DNA of 64,000 nucleotides from Mycobacterium gallinarum. GTDB taxonomy: Bacteria > Actinomycetota > Actinomycetes > Mycobacteriales > Mycobacteriaceae. This document shows, piece by piece, positions 1-8,415 of the stretch; position 1 is the stretch's first letter, and each line of letters begins with the position of its first letter. The notes under the pieces are model-generated. The model made no database searches and had not been told where the DNA came from. It saw nothing but the letters and a program-made list of their open reading frames with translations. A program made the translations under genes and the position numbers. The DNA lies in assembly GCF_010726765.1 (NCBI RefSeq), contig NZ_AP022601.1, positions 4,960,001 through 5,024,000 of the forward strand, given 5' to 3'.

Positions 1-195
1 CCCCTCCGCGCGGAAGGCGGGAGTGATGCAGCTGTGCACCGGATCGCCGTCGAGCCACACCGTGCAGGCTCCGCAATCACCTGCGTCACAACCTTTTTTG
101 ACCCCGAGGTGGCCCAGCGAGCGGACGAAGGTACGCAGACACTGGCCGGGTCTGGGCTGCTCGTCGAAGGCCGCGCCGTTCACGGTGTAGGTCAC
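1..195 (-). CDS. [2Fe-2S]-binding subunit or domain of a xanthine dehydrogenase-family molybdenum hydroxylase (partial)
   Basis: This is the N-terminal 65 residues; the gene runs off the left edge of the window. The reading frame has the plant-type ferredoxin signature C-x4-C-x2-C ([11 protein letters not shown]), followed by [12 protein letters not shown], as in the small iron-sulfur subunit of CO/xanthine dehydrogenases, which passes electrons between molybdopterin and FAD. The start is a GTG whose last bases overlap the TGA of the FAD-binding subunit gene just upstream (GTGA), so the two are translationally coupled. In many actinobacteria this domain is fused to the molybdopterin-binding subunit; the window cuts too early to tell. 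The substrate is unknown. Confidence 0.85.
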   Translation of the reverse strand, partial: MTYTVNGAAFDEQPRPGQCLRTFVRSLGHLGVKKGCDAGDCGACTVWLDGDPVHSCITPAFRAEG

Positions 196-1010
196 GAAGC
201 CCCCCGCGCGAACTCGGCGCGGATGTCCTCGGCGTAGTGCGCGGCGAGGTGGCGCCGGTGGTCCGGGCTGCCGTTAGGGTCGTCGAACCAGAGCTCATCG
301 GGCAATTCGTCGATACGTCGGGCGAGCGCATCGGCGTCTGGCATCGAATCGAATCTCATGCGTACCGGGCGGGTGGTACCCGCGGTGATGGTCAGCAGCA
401 TGTCGTCCTGACGTTGGGTCGCGACGATGAAGATCGTCGATCGGCCGAGCTTGGTCAGGGTGAACCGTCGGTGGGTGTGCCGCTTTCGCAAGGCACTCGC
501 CGGAATGTCGATCTTCCGCAGCACCTCTCCGGGCGCCAGGATGTTGGCGTTGTTTCCGGTGACGAAGTCGGCCGCGTCGACGGTGCGCTCGGAGCCGTCG
601 GGCGCGCGCAAGGTGTAAGTGGCCTCCAGCGCAACTGTCATCGTGATCATCGGGCCGGCGGGCAGCGACATGCAGATGTTCCCGCCGACCGTCGCGGTGT
701 TCCACACCTTGAACGAGGCCAGGAACGCCTCACAGCTTGTCTGCAGCAGCGACGCGGCGGGCCAGTCGCTCGGTACCGTGAGCGCGTACAGGTCGCGGAT
801 CGTGCACATCGCGCCGATCTCCAGCCCAGTCTCCTCGACCGTGAGGGCGTCCCAGCCCAGCGGCGCCAGATCGATCAGCCGCCGCAGGTGTGGTTGCTGA
901 TCCGAGAACAGCCAGGTGCCGCCCGCAAGGAAGGCATCGCCGTCGCGCCAGTGCGCCCCTGGCGGATCGAGCGGTTGGCGGACCACATCGGTGACGGTGT
1001 TGAGGTCCAA
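192..1010 (-). CDS. FAD-binding subunit of a xanthine dehydrogenase-family molybdenum hydroxylase
   Basis: The product is about 272 residues and has the layout of the FAD-binding medium subunit of molybdopterin dehydrogenases. [12 protein letters not shown] segment near residue 28 corresponds to the family's FAD pyrophosphate loop, and [13 protein letters not shown] near residue 116 is the second FAD-contact motif. It would move electrons from the iron-sulfur clusters to FAD and on to an acceptor. The apparent start is TTG at 1010, preceded by a purine-rich GGGGGAAG stretch; no ATG gives a better N-terminus. The downstream iron-sulfur gene overlaps its stop codon, so this is an operon. It is divergent from clpB across about 218 bp. 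The substrate cannot be read from the sequence. Confidence 0.87.
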   Translation of the reverse strand: MDLNTVTDVVRQPLDPPGAHWRDGDAFLAGGTWLFSDQQPHLRRLIDLAPLGWDALTVEETGLEIGAMCTIRDLYALTVPSDWPAASLLQTSCEAFLASFKVWNTATVGGNICMSLPAGPMITMTVALEATYTLRAPDGSERTVDAADFVTGNNANILAPGEVLRKIDIPASALRKRHTHRRFTLTKLGRSTIFIVATQRQDDMLLTITAGTTRPVRMRFDSMPDADALARRIDELPDELWFDDPNGSPDHRRHLAAHYAEDIRAEFARGAS

Positions 1011-1129
1011 ACGTCTTCCCCCATGCGGCTTTGCCCGAGTTGGATTCCGCCATCGTAGAGGGACGTGGCGGGTGGTTGCTGGATCAGCGGCTCGGTACGC
1101 GCTGGCGTTGTGCTGGCAAAAAAGTTAAA

Positions 1130-1150
1130 GTTGAGCGGAACAGACTCAAC
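1130..1150 (+). promoter_or_regulatory. HAIR-type inverted repeat (putative HspR operator) upstream of clpB
   Basis: The sequence reads GTTGAGC, seven bases, then ACTCAAC. The arms are complementary apart from one base, and the spacing matches the HAIR consensus CTTGAGT-N7-ACTCAAG bound by the heat-shock repressor HspR. It lies about 80 bp before the clpB start. HspR control of clpB is established in mycobacteria; binding at this copy is inferred. Confidence 0.75.
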
Positions 1151-1162
1151 CTTGACGGCGTT
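1137..1162 (+). promoter_or_regulatory. Putative SigH-type promoter of clpB
   Basis: GGAACA at 1137-1142 is followed 16 bases later by CGTT at 1159-1162. This fits the SigH/SigE-class consensus (GGAAYA, about 17 bases, GTT). The -35 element lies inside the spacer of the HAIR repeat, so HspR bound there would block it. The -10 element is in the left arm of a perfect 14-bp palindrome (1158-1171). SigH induction of clpB is known in M. tuberculosis. Confidence 0.7.
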
Positions 1163-1171
1163 GTACAACGC
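1158..1171. repeat. Perfect 14-bp palindrome in the clpB leader
   Basis: GCGTTGTACAACGC is a perfect palindrome. It covers the predicted -10 element and start-point region of the SigH-type promoter. It could be a third regulator's site or a chance palindrome; no regulator is recognised for it. Confidence 0.4.
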
Positions 1172-1228
1172 GACAAGCATTCCAAGGGCCCTTTGTGCGG
1201 CCCTGAAGTACATAGAAAGGGAGGCGTC

Positions 1229-3775
1229 GTGGACTCGTTCAATCCGACGACCAAAACCCAGGCGGCCCTGACTTCGGCGCTGCAAGCGGCTACCGCCGCC
1301 GGCAACCCACAGATCACGCCCGCCCATTTGTTGATGGCACTGCTCACTCAGAACGATGGCATTGCCGCACCGTTGTTGGAGGCCGTCGGCGTCGAACCCG
1401 CGACGATCCGTGCAGAAGCGCAACGACTTCTCGACCGGTTACCCAGCGCATCGGGGTCGAGTACGCAACCGCAGCTGGCACCCCAGTCGATCGCTGCGAT
1501 CACGACGGCCACCCACCTGGCCACCGAGATGGACGACGAATACGTCTCCACCGAGCATCTGCTCGTCGGCCTGGCCACCGGCGACTCCGACGTCGCCAAG
1601 CTGCTCAGCGGCCACGGCGCGTCACCGCAGGTGCTGCGCGACGCGTTCGGAAACGTGCGCGGGAGCGCCCGGGTAACCAACCCTGATCCGGAAGCCACGT
1701 ACCAGGCGCTGGAGAAGTACTCCACCGACCTGACCGCCCGCGCCAGAGAGGGCAAGCTGGATCCGGTCATCGGGCGCGACAACGAGATTCGCCGCGTCGT
1801 TCAGGTGCTGAGCCGTCGTACCAAGAACAATCCGGTGCTGATCGGCGAGCCCGGCGTCGGCAAGACGGCGATCGTCGAGGGCCTGGCCCAGCGCATCGTG
1901 GCCGGCGACGTACCCGAGAGCCTGCGCGACAAGACCGTCGTGTCATTGGATATGGGCTCGATGGTCGCCGGTGCTAAGTACCGCGGTGAGTTCGAGGAGC
2001 GGCTGAAGGCTGTCCTCGACGACATCAAGAACTCGGCCGGTCAGATCATCACCTTCATCGACGAGTTGCACACCATCGTCGGCGCAGGCGCGACCGGCGA
2101 ATCTGCGATGGACGCGGGCAACATGATCAAGCCGATGCTGGCCCGCGGCGAGCTGAGGCTCGTCGGCGCCACCACCCTCGACGAGTACCGCAAGTACATC
2201 GAGAAGGACGCCGCGCTCGAACGTCGCTTCCAGCAGGTGCTCGTCGGCGAGCCGTCCGTCGAGGACACTGTGGGCATTCTGCGCGGGCTCAAGGACCGCT
2301 ACGAGGTGCACCACGGCGTGCGGATCACCGACTCCGCACTGGTGTCGGCGGCGACCCTGTCCGATCGCTACATCACCAGCCGCTTCCTGCCCGACAAGGC
2401 GATCGACCTCGTCGATGAGGCCGCGTCCCGGCTGCGGATGGAGATCGACTCGCGGCCCGTCGAGGTCGACGAGGTCGAGCGCCTGGTGCGCCGGCTCGAG
2501 ATCGAGGAGATGGCGCTGGCCAAGGAGGAGGACGACGCCTCCAAGGAACGGCTGGTGAAGCTGCGTGCCGAGCTCGCCGACTACAAGGAGAAGCTGGCCG
2601 AACTCACGACGCGGTGGCAGAACGAGAAGAGCGCCATCGACGTGGTCCGTGAGCTCAAGGAGCAGCTCGAGACGCTGCGTGGGGAGGCCGACCGGGCCGA
2701 GCGCGACGGTGACCTGGCGAAAGCCTCCGAGCTTCGGTACGGGCGCATCCCGGAGATCGAGAAAAAGCTCGATGCGGCGGTGCCCCATGCCGAGGCGCGC
2801 GAGGGCGTGATGCTCAAAGAGGAGGTCGGACCCGACGACATCGCCGACGTGGTGTCGGCATGGACCGGCATTCCCGCGGGCCGCATGCTCGAGGGCGAGA
2901 CCGCCAAGCTGTTGCGCATGGAGGACGAGCTGGGCAAGCGCGTCGTCGGGCAGAAGAAGGCCGTGCAGGCCGTGTCCGACGCGGTGCGGCGCAGCCGTGC
3001 CGGTGTCGCCGACCCCAACCGGCCGACGGGATCGTTCATGTTCCTCGGCCCGACCGGTGTCGGTAAGACGGAGCTCGCGAAAGCGTTGGCGGAGTTCCTG
3101 TTCGACGACGAACGTGCCATGGTCCGCATCGACATGAGCGAGTACGGCGAGAAGCACTCGGTGGCCCGCCTCGTCGGTGCGCCTCCCGGGTACATCGGTT
3201 ATGACCAGGGCGGGCAGCTGACCGAAGCGGTGCGGCGGCGTCCGTACACGGTGATTCTGTTCGACGAGATCGAGAAGGCTCACCCGGACGTGTTCGACGT
3301 GCTGCTTGCCGTGCTCGACGAGGGCAGGCTGACCGACGGTCAGGGCCGGACGGTCGACTTCCGCAACACGATCCTGATCCTGACGTCCAACCTCGGCGCC
3401 GGTGGCACCGAGGAGCAGGTGATGGCCGCGGTGCGCTCGGCGTTCAAGCCCGAGTTCATCAACCGGCTCGACGACGTCATCGTCTTCGACGCGCTCGAAC
3501 CCGGTGAGCTGGTGGCGATCGTCGACATCCAACTGCAGCAGCTGTCGAAGCGGCTGGCGCAACGCAGGCTGACGCTGGAGGTGTCGCTGCCCGCCAAGCA
3601 GTGGTTGGCGCATCGCGGTTTCGACCCGCTCTACGGTGCGCGTCCGCTGCGGCGGCTGATCCAGCAGGCCATCGGCGACCAGCTCGCCAAGATGCTGCTT
3701 GCCGGCGAGGTCCATGACGGCGACGTGGTGCCGGTCAACGTCAGCGCGGACGGCGATTCGCTGGTCCTGGGCTGA
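1229..3775 (+). CDS. clpB: ATP-dependent chaperone ClpB
   Basis: ClpB is the cytosolic AAA+ disaggregase that works with DnaK/DnaJ to extract proteins from aggregates. From the GTG at 1229 the product is 848 residues, the usual mycobacterial length, beginning [14 protein letters not shown]. Domains in order are the Clp N-domain (1-150), AAA-1 with Walker A GEPGVGKT (Lys212), a coiled-coil middle domain (about 400-530, rich in Glu/Lys/Leu), AAA-2 with Walker A GPTGVGKT (Lys613), and the D2-small domain. A GAGG-like ribosome binding site precedes the GTG; the frame stays open upstream but has no homology there. The promoter carries both HAIR and SigH-type elements, so heat and oxidative/thiol stress control is likely. 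Confidence 0.98.
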   Translation: MDSFNPTTKTQAALTSALQAATAAGNPQITPAHLLMALLTQNDGIAAPLLEAVGVEPATIRAEAQRLLDRLPSASGSSTQPQLAPQSIAAITTATHLATEMDDEYVSTEHLLVGLATGDSDVAKLLSGHGASPQVLRDAFGNVRGSARVTNPDPEATYQALEKYSTDLTARAREGKLDPVIGRDNEIRRVVQVLSRRTKNNPVLIGEPGVGKTAIVEGLAQRIVAGDVPESLRDKTVVSLDMGSMVAGAKYRGEFEERLKAVLDDIKNSAGQIITFIDELHTIVGAGATGESAMDAGNMIKPMLARGELRLVGATTLDEYRKYIEKDAALERRFQQVLVGEPSVEDTVGILRGLKDRYEVHHGVRITDSALVSAATLSDRYITSRFLPDKAIDLVDEAASRLRMEIDSRPVEVDEVERLVRRLEIEEMALAKEEDDASKERLVKLRAELADYKEKLAELTTRWQNEKSAIDVVRELKEQLETLRGEADRAERDGDLAKASELRYGRIPEIEKKLDAAVPHAEAREGVMLKEEVGPDDIADVVSAWTGIPAGRMLEGETAKLLRMEDELGKRVVGQKKAVQAVSDAVRRSRAGVADPNRPTGSFMFLGPTGVGKTELAKALAEFLFDDERAMVRIDMSEYGEKHSVARLVGAPPGYIGYDQGGQLTEAVRRRPYTVILFDEIEKAHPDVFDVLLAVLDEGRLTDGQGRTVDFRNTILILTSNLGAGGTEEQVMAAVRSAFKPEFINRLDDVIVFDALEPGELVAIVDIQLQQLSKRLAQRRLTLEVSLPAKQWLAHRGFDPLYGARPLRRLIQQAIGDQLAKMLLAGEVHDGDVVPVNVSADGDSLVLG

Positions 3776-3793
3776 GCCTGATATCGATGGGGG

Positions 3794-5119
3794 ATGAGCA
3801 CTCGCGTCTCGTCCCTCCCCGGTAGACCCAACCTGCTCCTCGGCGCCTACGAGCTGGCCACGCTCGGCTACGGCGCCGAGGAGTTCGTCATCTCCGGCAC
3901 CGCACGCTCGTATGCCACCGGCGAGACGGCGGACTACACGACCCGCATCGTGGTGTGCCGCCCGAAGGGCGCGTTCAACGGCACCGCCGTCGTCGAATGG
4001 CTCAACGTCAGCGGCGGCATCGACGCACCCGCGGTCTGGCTGATGGCGCATCGCGAGATCGCGCGCGCCGGCTACGCCTACGTCGCGGTGTCCGCCCAGT
4101 ACGTCGGCGTCGAGGGCGGTGACAACCTGATCGGTATCGACATGTCGCTGAAAGCCCAAGACCGCGAACGCTATTCGCAGCTCAATCATCCGGGTGACCA
4201 GTTCGCCTATGACATCTACACCCAGATCGGCCGTTTGGTCAGTGAGGGTGGTATCGACAGACTGCAGCCGAAAGCGGTTCTCGCGGTGGGGGAATCCCAG
4301 TCGGCGATGTTTCTGACCACCTATGTGAACGAGGTCGACGCGGTCACTCAAGTTTTTGATGGCTTCCTCGTGCACTCGCGGTTCGGTCCCGCCGCTGCAC
4401 TCCGCGGCGGCAGCGCGCTGGAAGAGTCACGGCCTGCGCCCTTCCGGGACGATCTGCGGGTCCCGGTGCTATCGGTGATCACCGAGACCGATCTGGTCGA
4501 CGGCCATCTGCTCGGCTACCACCACGCCCGCCGACCGGACAACGACAGGTTGCGGGTGTGGGAGATACCCGGCACCGCGCACGCCGACAACTACACGATT
4601 CGGGTCGGCTTCATCGACGACGGCTCGCTGCCGCTGGAGGGCCTTGTCGCGGCCTACGCACCCACGAACGAGTTGATGGGGACGAACCTGTCCTACTACA
4701 TCAACTTCGCGCCCCAGCATCACTACGTGCTGCAGGCCGCGATCGCGGCCCTCAACGACTGGGTTCGTACCGGCGCGCCTGCGGCCACGGCGCAGCCGAT
4801 GGCCCTCACCGGCGCGGACGTCCCGGCGCTGGTGCTCGACGATCACGAACTCGCCGTGGGCGGAGTCCGTACGCCGTGGGTCGACGTGCCGATTGCGCGG
4901 ACATCGGGCCTCGCGCCCGACGAGAGCCCCATGTCCTTCTTGTTCGGTACCGGGGAGGTGTTCGACGCCGACACGGTGCGCGCGCTTTATCCTGGCGGCG
5001 CCGCCGACTACCTGGCGCGTTTCGGCGACGCGCTGGATCGCGCGATCGACGCGGGTTTCATCGTGGCGGCTGACCGGACCGAGATCCTCCAGCTCGCCGA
5101 GGCGTCCTTTCCCGAGTGA
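3794..5119 (+). CDS. Alpha/beta hydrolase domain-containing protein (Abhydrolase_10-like)
   Basis: The product is about 441 residues with no signal peptide or membrane segment. The nucleophile elbow is GESQS (Ser168), and the N-terminal half has a VVEWLNVSGG motif followed by a YVAVSAQYVGVEGG stretch. This matches the large actinobacterial family of uncharacterised alpha/beta hydrolases of about 440-500 residues (Pfam Abhydrolase_10). A later GTAHADNY segment near residue 260 supplies a plausible catalytic His. It begins 18 bp after clpB with ATG at 3794. The substrate is unknown; an esterase or lactonase is the most that can be said. Confidence 0.8.
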   Translation: MSTRVSSLPGRPNLLLGAYELATLGYGAEEFVISGTARSYATGETADYTTRIVVCRPKGAFNGTAVVEWLNVSGGIDAPAVWLMAHREIARAGYAYVAVSAQYVGVEGGDNLIGIDMSLKAQDRERYSQLNHPGDQFAYDIYTQIGRLVSEGGIDRLQPKAVLAVGESQSAMFLTTYVNEVDAVTQVFDGFLVHSRFGPAAALRGGSALEESRPAPFRDDLRVPVLSVITETDLVDGHLLGYHHARRPDNDRLRVWEIPGTAHADNYTIRVGFIDDGSLPLEGLVAAYAPTNELMGTNLSYYINFAPQHHYVLQAAIAALNDWVRTGAPAATAQPMALTGADVPALVLDDHELAVGGVRTPWVDVPIARTSGLAPDESPMSFLFGTGEVFDADTVRALYPGGAADYLARFGDALDRAIDAGFIVAADRTEILQLAEASFPE

Positions 5120-5196
5120 CCCAGAGGTTGCGATGCGAAGAAGCTGGTAGTCGGCATATGACAGGGAAAGTCGCTATGTGACGAGCCTGTGATCTG

Positions 5197-5214
5197 CTCG
5201 AGTTCGGACTTGAG
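5197..5214. repeat. Imperfect inverted repeat upstream of ttfA
   Basis: CTCGAGT, four bases, then ACTTGAG: seven-base arms with one mismatch, 28 bp before the ttfA start. The half-sites resemble HAIR half-sites but the spacing (4 rather than 7) is wrong for HspR. Function unknown. Confidence 0.3.
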
Positions 5215-5241
5215 GGCTACCTGCAAGTAAGCTACGACGTA

Positions 5242-6072
5242 ATGGTCCCGCTCTGGTTCACGCTGTCCGCGCTCTGTTTCGTGGGTGCGGCGGTTCTTCT
5301 GTACGTCGACATCGACCGTCGACGTGGGCTGGGTCGTCGCCGCAAGTCGTGGGCGAAGTCGCACGGTTTCGACTATGAACACGAGTCGAGCGACATCCTG
5401 AAGCGCTGGAAGCGCGGTGTGATGTCGACCGTCGGCGACATCAACGCCAAGAACGTCGTCCTCGGGCAGATCCGTGGCGAAGCGGTGTTCATCTTCGACC
5501 TCGAAGACGTCGCGACCGTCATCGCCCTGCACCGCAAGGTCGGCACGAACGTGGTCGTCGATCTGCGGCTCAAGGGAATCAAGGAGCCGCGGGAGAACGA
5601 CATCTGGCTGCTCGGCGCGATCGGTCCGCGGATGGTGTACTCGACCAACCTCGACGCGGCCCGACGCGCCTGCGACCGCCGCATGGTGACGTTCGCCCAC
5701 ACCGCGCCGGATTGTGCAGAGATCATGTGGAACGAGGAGCACTGGACGCTGGTCTCGATGCCGGTGACCAGCACGCGGGCACAGTGGGATGAGGGCCTGC
5801 GCACGGTGCGCCAGTTCAACGACCTGCTGCGCGTGCTGCCGCCAACGTCGCAGGCGACCGTCGGTCAGTCGGTGACGCGCCGCAGCGGGTCGCCGAGCCG
5901 TCCGCTCAAGCCGGCGCCGGCGCGCTCCGAGGTGCCTGCCGGCAGGGCCGAGGCTCCAGGCGGCAGGTATGCCCAGGCGCCCCCGCGACCCGAACAGGCT
6001 CGTCGAACCGCGTCGCCCCCGCAGCCACCGCAATCGCGCAACGGACGGCAGTCCCCGCACTATCAGCGGTGA
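5242..6072 (+). CDS. ttfA: Trehalose monomycolate transport factor TtfA (Rv0383c-type)
   Basis: The product is 276 residues. One N-terminal transmembrane helix (residues 3-22) is followed by a basic RRRGLGRRRKSW stretch, a globular domain of about 180 residues, and a low-complexity Pro/Arg/Ser-rich tail (about 200-276). The N-terminal two thirds closely resemble Rv0383c/MSMEG_0736, shown to associate with MmpL3 and to be needed for trehalose monomycolate export. It sits close to clpB, as in other mycobacteria. ATG at 5242 has no obvious Shine-Dalgarno, and a TAAGCT hexamer lies about 7-13 bases upstream, so a short-leader or leaderless transcript is possible. The disordered tail is usual for the family. 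Confidence 0.93.
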   Translation: MVPLWFTLSALCFVGAAVLLYVDIDRRRGLGRRRKSWAKSHGFDYEHESSDILKRWKRGVMSTVGDINAKNVVLGQIRGEAVFIFDLEDVATVIALHRKVGTNVVVDLRLKGIKEPRENDIWLLGAIGPRMVYSTNLDAARRACDRRMVTFAHTAPDCAEIMWNEEHWTLVSMPVTSTRAQWDEGLRTVRQFNDLLRVLPPTSQATVGQSVTRRSGSPSRPLKPAPARSEVPAGRAEAPGGRYAQAPPRPEQARRTASPPQPPQSRNGRQSPHYQR

Positions 6073-6097
6073 CCGGCGCGGTGACTAAGCTGTCGCC

Positions 6098-6874
6098 ATG
6101 TCACGCCCCGTCGCCCTGATCACTGGCCCCACGTCGGGGTTGGGCGCAGGATTCGCCCGCAGATATGCCGTGGACGGCTTCGACCTCGTGCTCGTCGCGC
6201 GCGATGCGAAGCGTCTCGACGCGCTGGCCGCCGAACTGCACGACGAGGCAGGCGCGAACGTCGAGGTGCTCGTCGCCGACCTGGCGCAGGCCGCCGATCG
6301 TTCGAAGGTGGCCGACCGGCTTGCCGCCGGTGTGCGCGTTCTGGTCAACAACGCCGGTTTCGGAACCTCCGGCGAGTTCTGGACCGCAGATCTCGCGGTG
6401 CTGCAGTCCCAACTGGACGTCAACGTCACGGCGGTCATGCATCTGACGCACGCGGCGTTGCCGCCGATGCTGGCGGCCGGTGAAGGCACGGTGATCAACG
6501 TCGCCAGCGTGGCCGGACTGCTGCCTGGGCGTGGTTCGACGTACTCGGCCTCCAAAGCCTGGGTGGTCGCGTTCTCCGAGGGCCTGGCCAACGGCCTGGG
6601 TGGCACCGGCGTCGGCGTACATGCGCTGTGCCCCGGTTTCGTGCACACCGAATTCCATGAACGAGCGGGCATCGACATGGCGAACACGCCGTCGTTCCTG
6701 TGGCTGGAGGTGGACGACGTGGTCCGCGAGACGATGGCCGATGTCGCACGGGGCAAGGTGGTGATCGTGCCCGGCCTGCAGTACAAGGCACTGACCACCG
6801 GTGGCCGCATGGTGCCGCGAAACGTGGTGCGTGCGGTGACGAAAGTCGTTGGCCGGGGCCGGGATAGAACCTAA
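6098..6874 (+). CDS. Short-chain dehydrogenase/reductase
   Basis: A classical SDR of 258 residues. The cofactor motif is [10 protein letters not shown] near residue 9 (a TGxxxGxG variant with Pro in place of Ala), followed by NNAG near residue 80, catalytic Ser in VASVAG and the YSASK motif near residue 146. An Arg after the first beta-strand suggests NADP(H). It follows ttfA by 25 bp and precedes the lipoprotein gene by 10 bp, so it probably belongs to the same transcript. In M. tuberculosis I recall pyrE between the equivalent neighbours; it is not here. It is similar to the SDR at 50723. The substrate is unknown. Confidence 0.87.
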   Translation: MSRPVALITGPTSGLGAGFARRYAVDGFDLVLVARDAKRLDALAAELHDEAGANVEVLVADLAQAADRSKVADRLAAGVRVLVNNAGFGTSGEFWTADLAVLQSQLDVNVTAVMHLTHAALPPMLAAGEGTVINVASVAGLLPGRGSTYSASKAWVVAFSEGLANGLGGTGVGVHALCPGFVHTEFHERAGIDMANTPSFLWLEVDDVVRETMADVARGKVVIVPGLQYKALTTGGRMVPRNVVRAVTKVVGRGRDRT

Positions 6875-6884
6875 GTCGCGCTCA

Positions 6885-7781
6885 GTGTCCGCCCGTTCAG
6901 TTTTCACTGCCCTCACCGCGGTGCTCCTGGTCGCCTCGGCCTGTTCGAGCGATGACGCGAAGGTCGACACCTACTCCGCCCAGACCGCGACCATCGGCGA
7001 ATCGTTGGCGTTCCTGGGCTGGAACATGTCGGTGTCCAATCTGCGTTTCGAGGGCGAAAACGTCCTGATCGACATCGACGCGGCGCCATCGGGTGACGGT
7101 CCGCATGCCGACCCGAAGGACCTGAGGTTCGGGCTTTACGGCGCGTTGGCACACCCGCTCGAGGCCCCCGCCATCGGCGGGTGCCGTGACGTGACGGACC
7201 TCGACGTGCAGCCGGTGTCGGAGACGCCGGACCGGCTGACGGGAACGGTATGTGTGGGGCCACAACGTGACCAGCTCCAGGTGCGCGGGGTCTATGTCTA
7301 TTCGACCCGTGATCGCACGCCCGGTACCACGATGGCGCACGGCGTGGCGTTTCCCGTCGGGCTACCTACGGTCGAAGACGAGGCCACCGGACTGTCGCTC
7401 AAGACGACCAGCGTGGACGCGTTCCGTGCGGACGGCTCCATGCTCGACCAGACCGCGCTCGGAGACCCCAACGAGTTCACCGGAAACGGCTACATGCTGC
7501 TCGGCCTCGAGATCTCCGGTCAGGCAACGCAATACCGTGAGGAGTCGAAACGCCGCGGCGGACCGACGATGGTGGTGATGGCTCCGACGTTGCCTCCGCC
7601 CGGGCTGAGCCACGCCTGCGACGTCTACGGCGCGTCGACTCTCGTGCTACCTGACAGCACCCGCGACGCGGTCTTCACCCGCGTGACGTTGTGCACCCAG
7701 GGAGAGATGAATGAAGCACTGCTCTATCCGACGCTCTCGGTGGTCGGCACGCACGCCGCGATGTGGGCCAAGGGTGAGTGA
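6885..7781 (+). CDS. Putative lipoprotein (Rv0381c-like)
   Basis: The product is about 298 residues from the GTG at 6885, giving MSARSVFTALTAVLLVASAC. That is a short basic n-region, a hydrophobic stretch and a Cys at residue 20 in a weak lipobox (A-S-A-C). An upstream in-frame start would overlap the SDR gene and spoil the signal peptide. The mature part has no motif I recognise; it is beta-rich with several Cys. Gene order (next to ttfA and the RNA methyltransferase) matches Rv0381c. Its stop overlaps the next gene's coding region by 8 bp. Function unknown; a secreted, lipid-anchored protein is inferred. Confidence 0.75.
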   Translation: MSARSVFTALTAVLLVASACSSDDAKVDTYSAQTATIGESLAFLGWNMSVSNLRFEGENVLIDIDAAPSGDGPHADPKDLRFGLYGALAHPLEAPAIGGCRDVTDLDVQPVSETPDRLTGTVCVGPQRDQLQVRGVYVYSTRDRTPGTTMAHGVAFPVGLPTVEDEATGLSLKTTSVDAFRADGSMLDQTALGDPNEFTGNGYMLLGLEISGQATQYREESKRRGGPTMVVMAPTLPPPGLSHACDVYGASTLVLPDSTRDAVFTRVTLCTQGEMNEALLYPTLSVVGTHAAMWAKGE

Positions 7782-8415
7782 GGCGGGTCCGACCGAGTGG
7801 GGCGAGGGTCCCGGGGTAGGCCCATGGCAAGGCCCGCTGCCCGACGATCCCCGTTACGACCCCGCGCTGCTGCGGGACGGCGACACCCGCAATGTCGTTG
7901 ATGCATATCGGTATTGGACACGCGAAGCGATCATCGCCGACATCGACACCCGTAGGCATCCCCTGCACATCGCGATCGAGAACTTCGGTAACGACGCCAA
8001 CATCGGTGCGGTGGTCCGAACGGCCAACGCGTTCGCGGTGGACACCGTGCACATCGTGGGTCGCCGCCGGTGGAATCGGCGCGGAGCAATGGTGACCGAT
8101 CGTTACCAGCGGCTGTGCCACCATGACGCCACCGAAGGGCTGTTGGCCTTCGCCGTCGATGCGGGGCTGACCGTCGTCGCCGTCGACAACGTGCCGGGTG
8201 CCGCGCGGCTGGAGGACGTCGAGTTACCGCGAGCATGCCTACTGGTGTTCGGGCAGGAAGGTCCGGGCATCACCTCGGAGGCCAGTGCAGGCGCCGAATT
8301 AACGGTGTCGATCGCACAATTCGGCTCCACCCGCAGCATCAATGCCGGAGTCGCCGCAGGCATCGCCATGCACAGCTGGATCCGAACCCACGCCGACCTC
8401 GACCGCGCCTGGTAG
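7774..8415 (+). CDS. SPOUT-family (TrmH/SpoU) RNA methyltransferase, Rv0380c-like
   Basis: The product is 213 residues from GTG at 7774; this start overlaps the preceding stop by 8 bp. The three SpoU motifs are visible: ENFGNDANIGAVVRTANAF (motif 1, with the catalytic Arg), VFGQEGPGIT (motif 2) and SINAGVAAGIAMHSW (motif 3). Motifs 2 and 3 form the knotted S-adenosylmethionine site. The enzyme would 2'-O-methylate a ribose in tRNA or rRNA; the exact nucleotide is not predictable. The last 117 bp overlap convergently with the MFS gene. Confidence 0.9.
   Translation: MSEAGPTEWGEGPGVGPWQGPLPDDPRYDPALLRDGDTRNVVDAYRYWTREAIIADIDTRRHPLHIAIENFGNDANIGAVVRTANAFAVDTVHIVGRRRWNRRGAMVTDRYQRLCHHDATEGLLAFAVDAGLTVVAVDNVPGAARLEDVELPRACLLVFGQEGPGITSEASAGAELTVSIAQFGSTRSINAGVAAGIAMHSWIRTHADLDRAW

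Noticed and set aside
1943..4375. An 810-residue open frame antisense to clpB and the following hydrolase gene
   Set aside because: High-GC DNA leaves long antisense frames open. Its sequence is rich in His, Gln, Arg and Val, has no recognisable domain, and it lies wholly over well-supported plus-strand genes.
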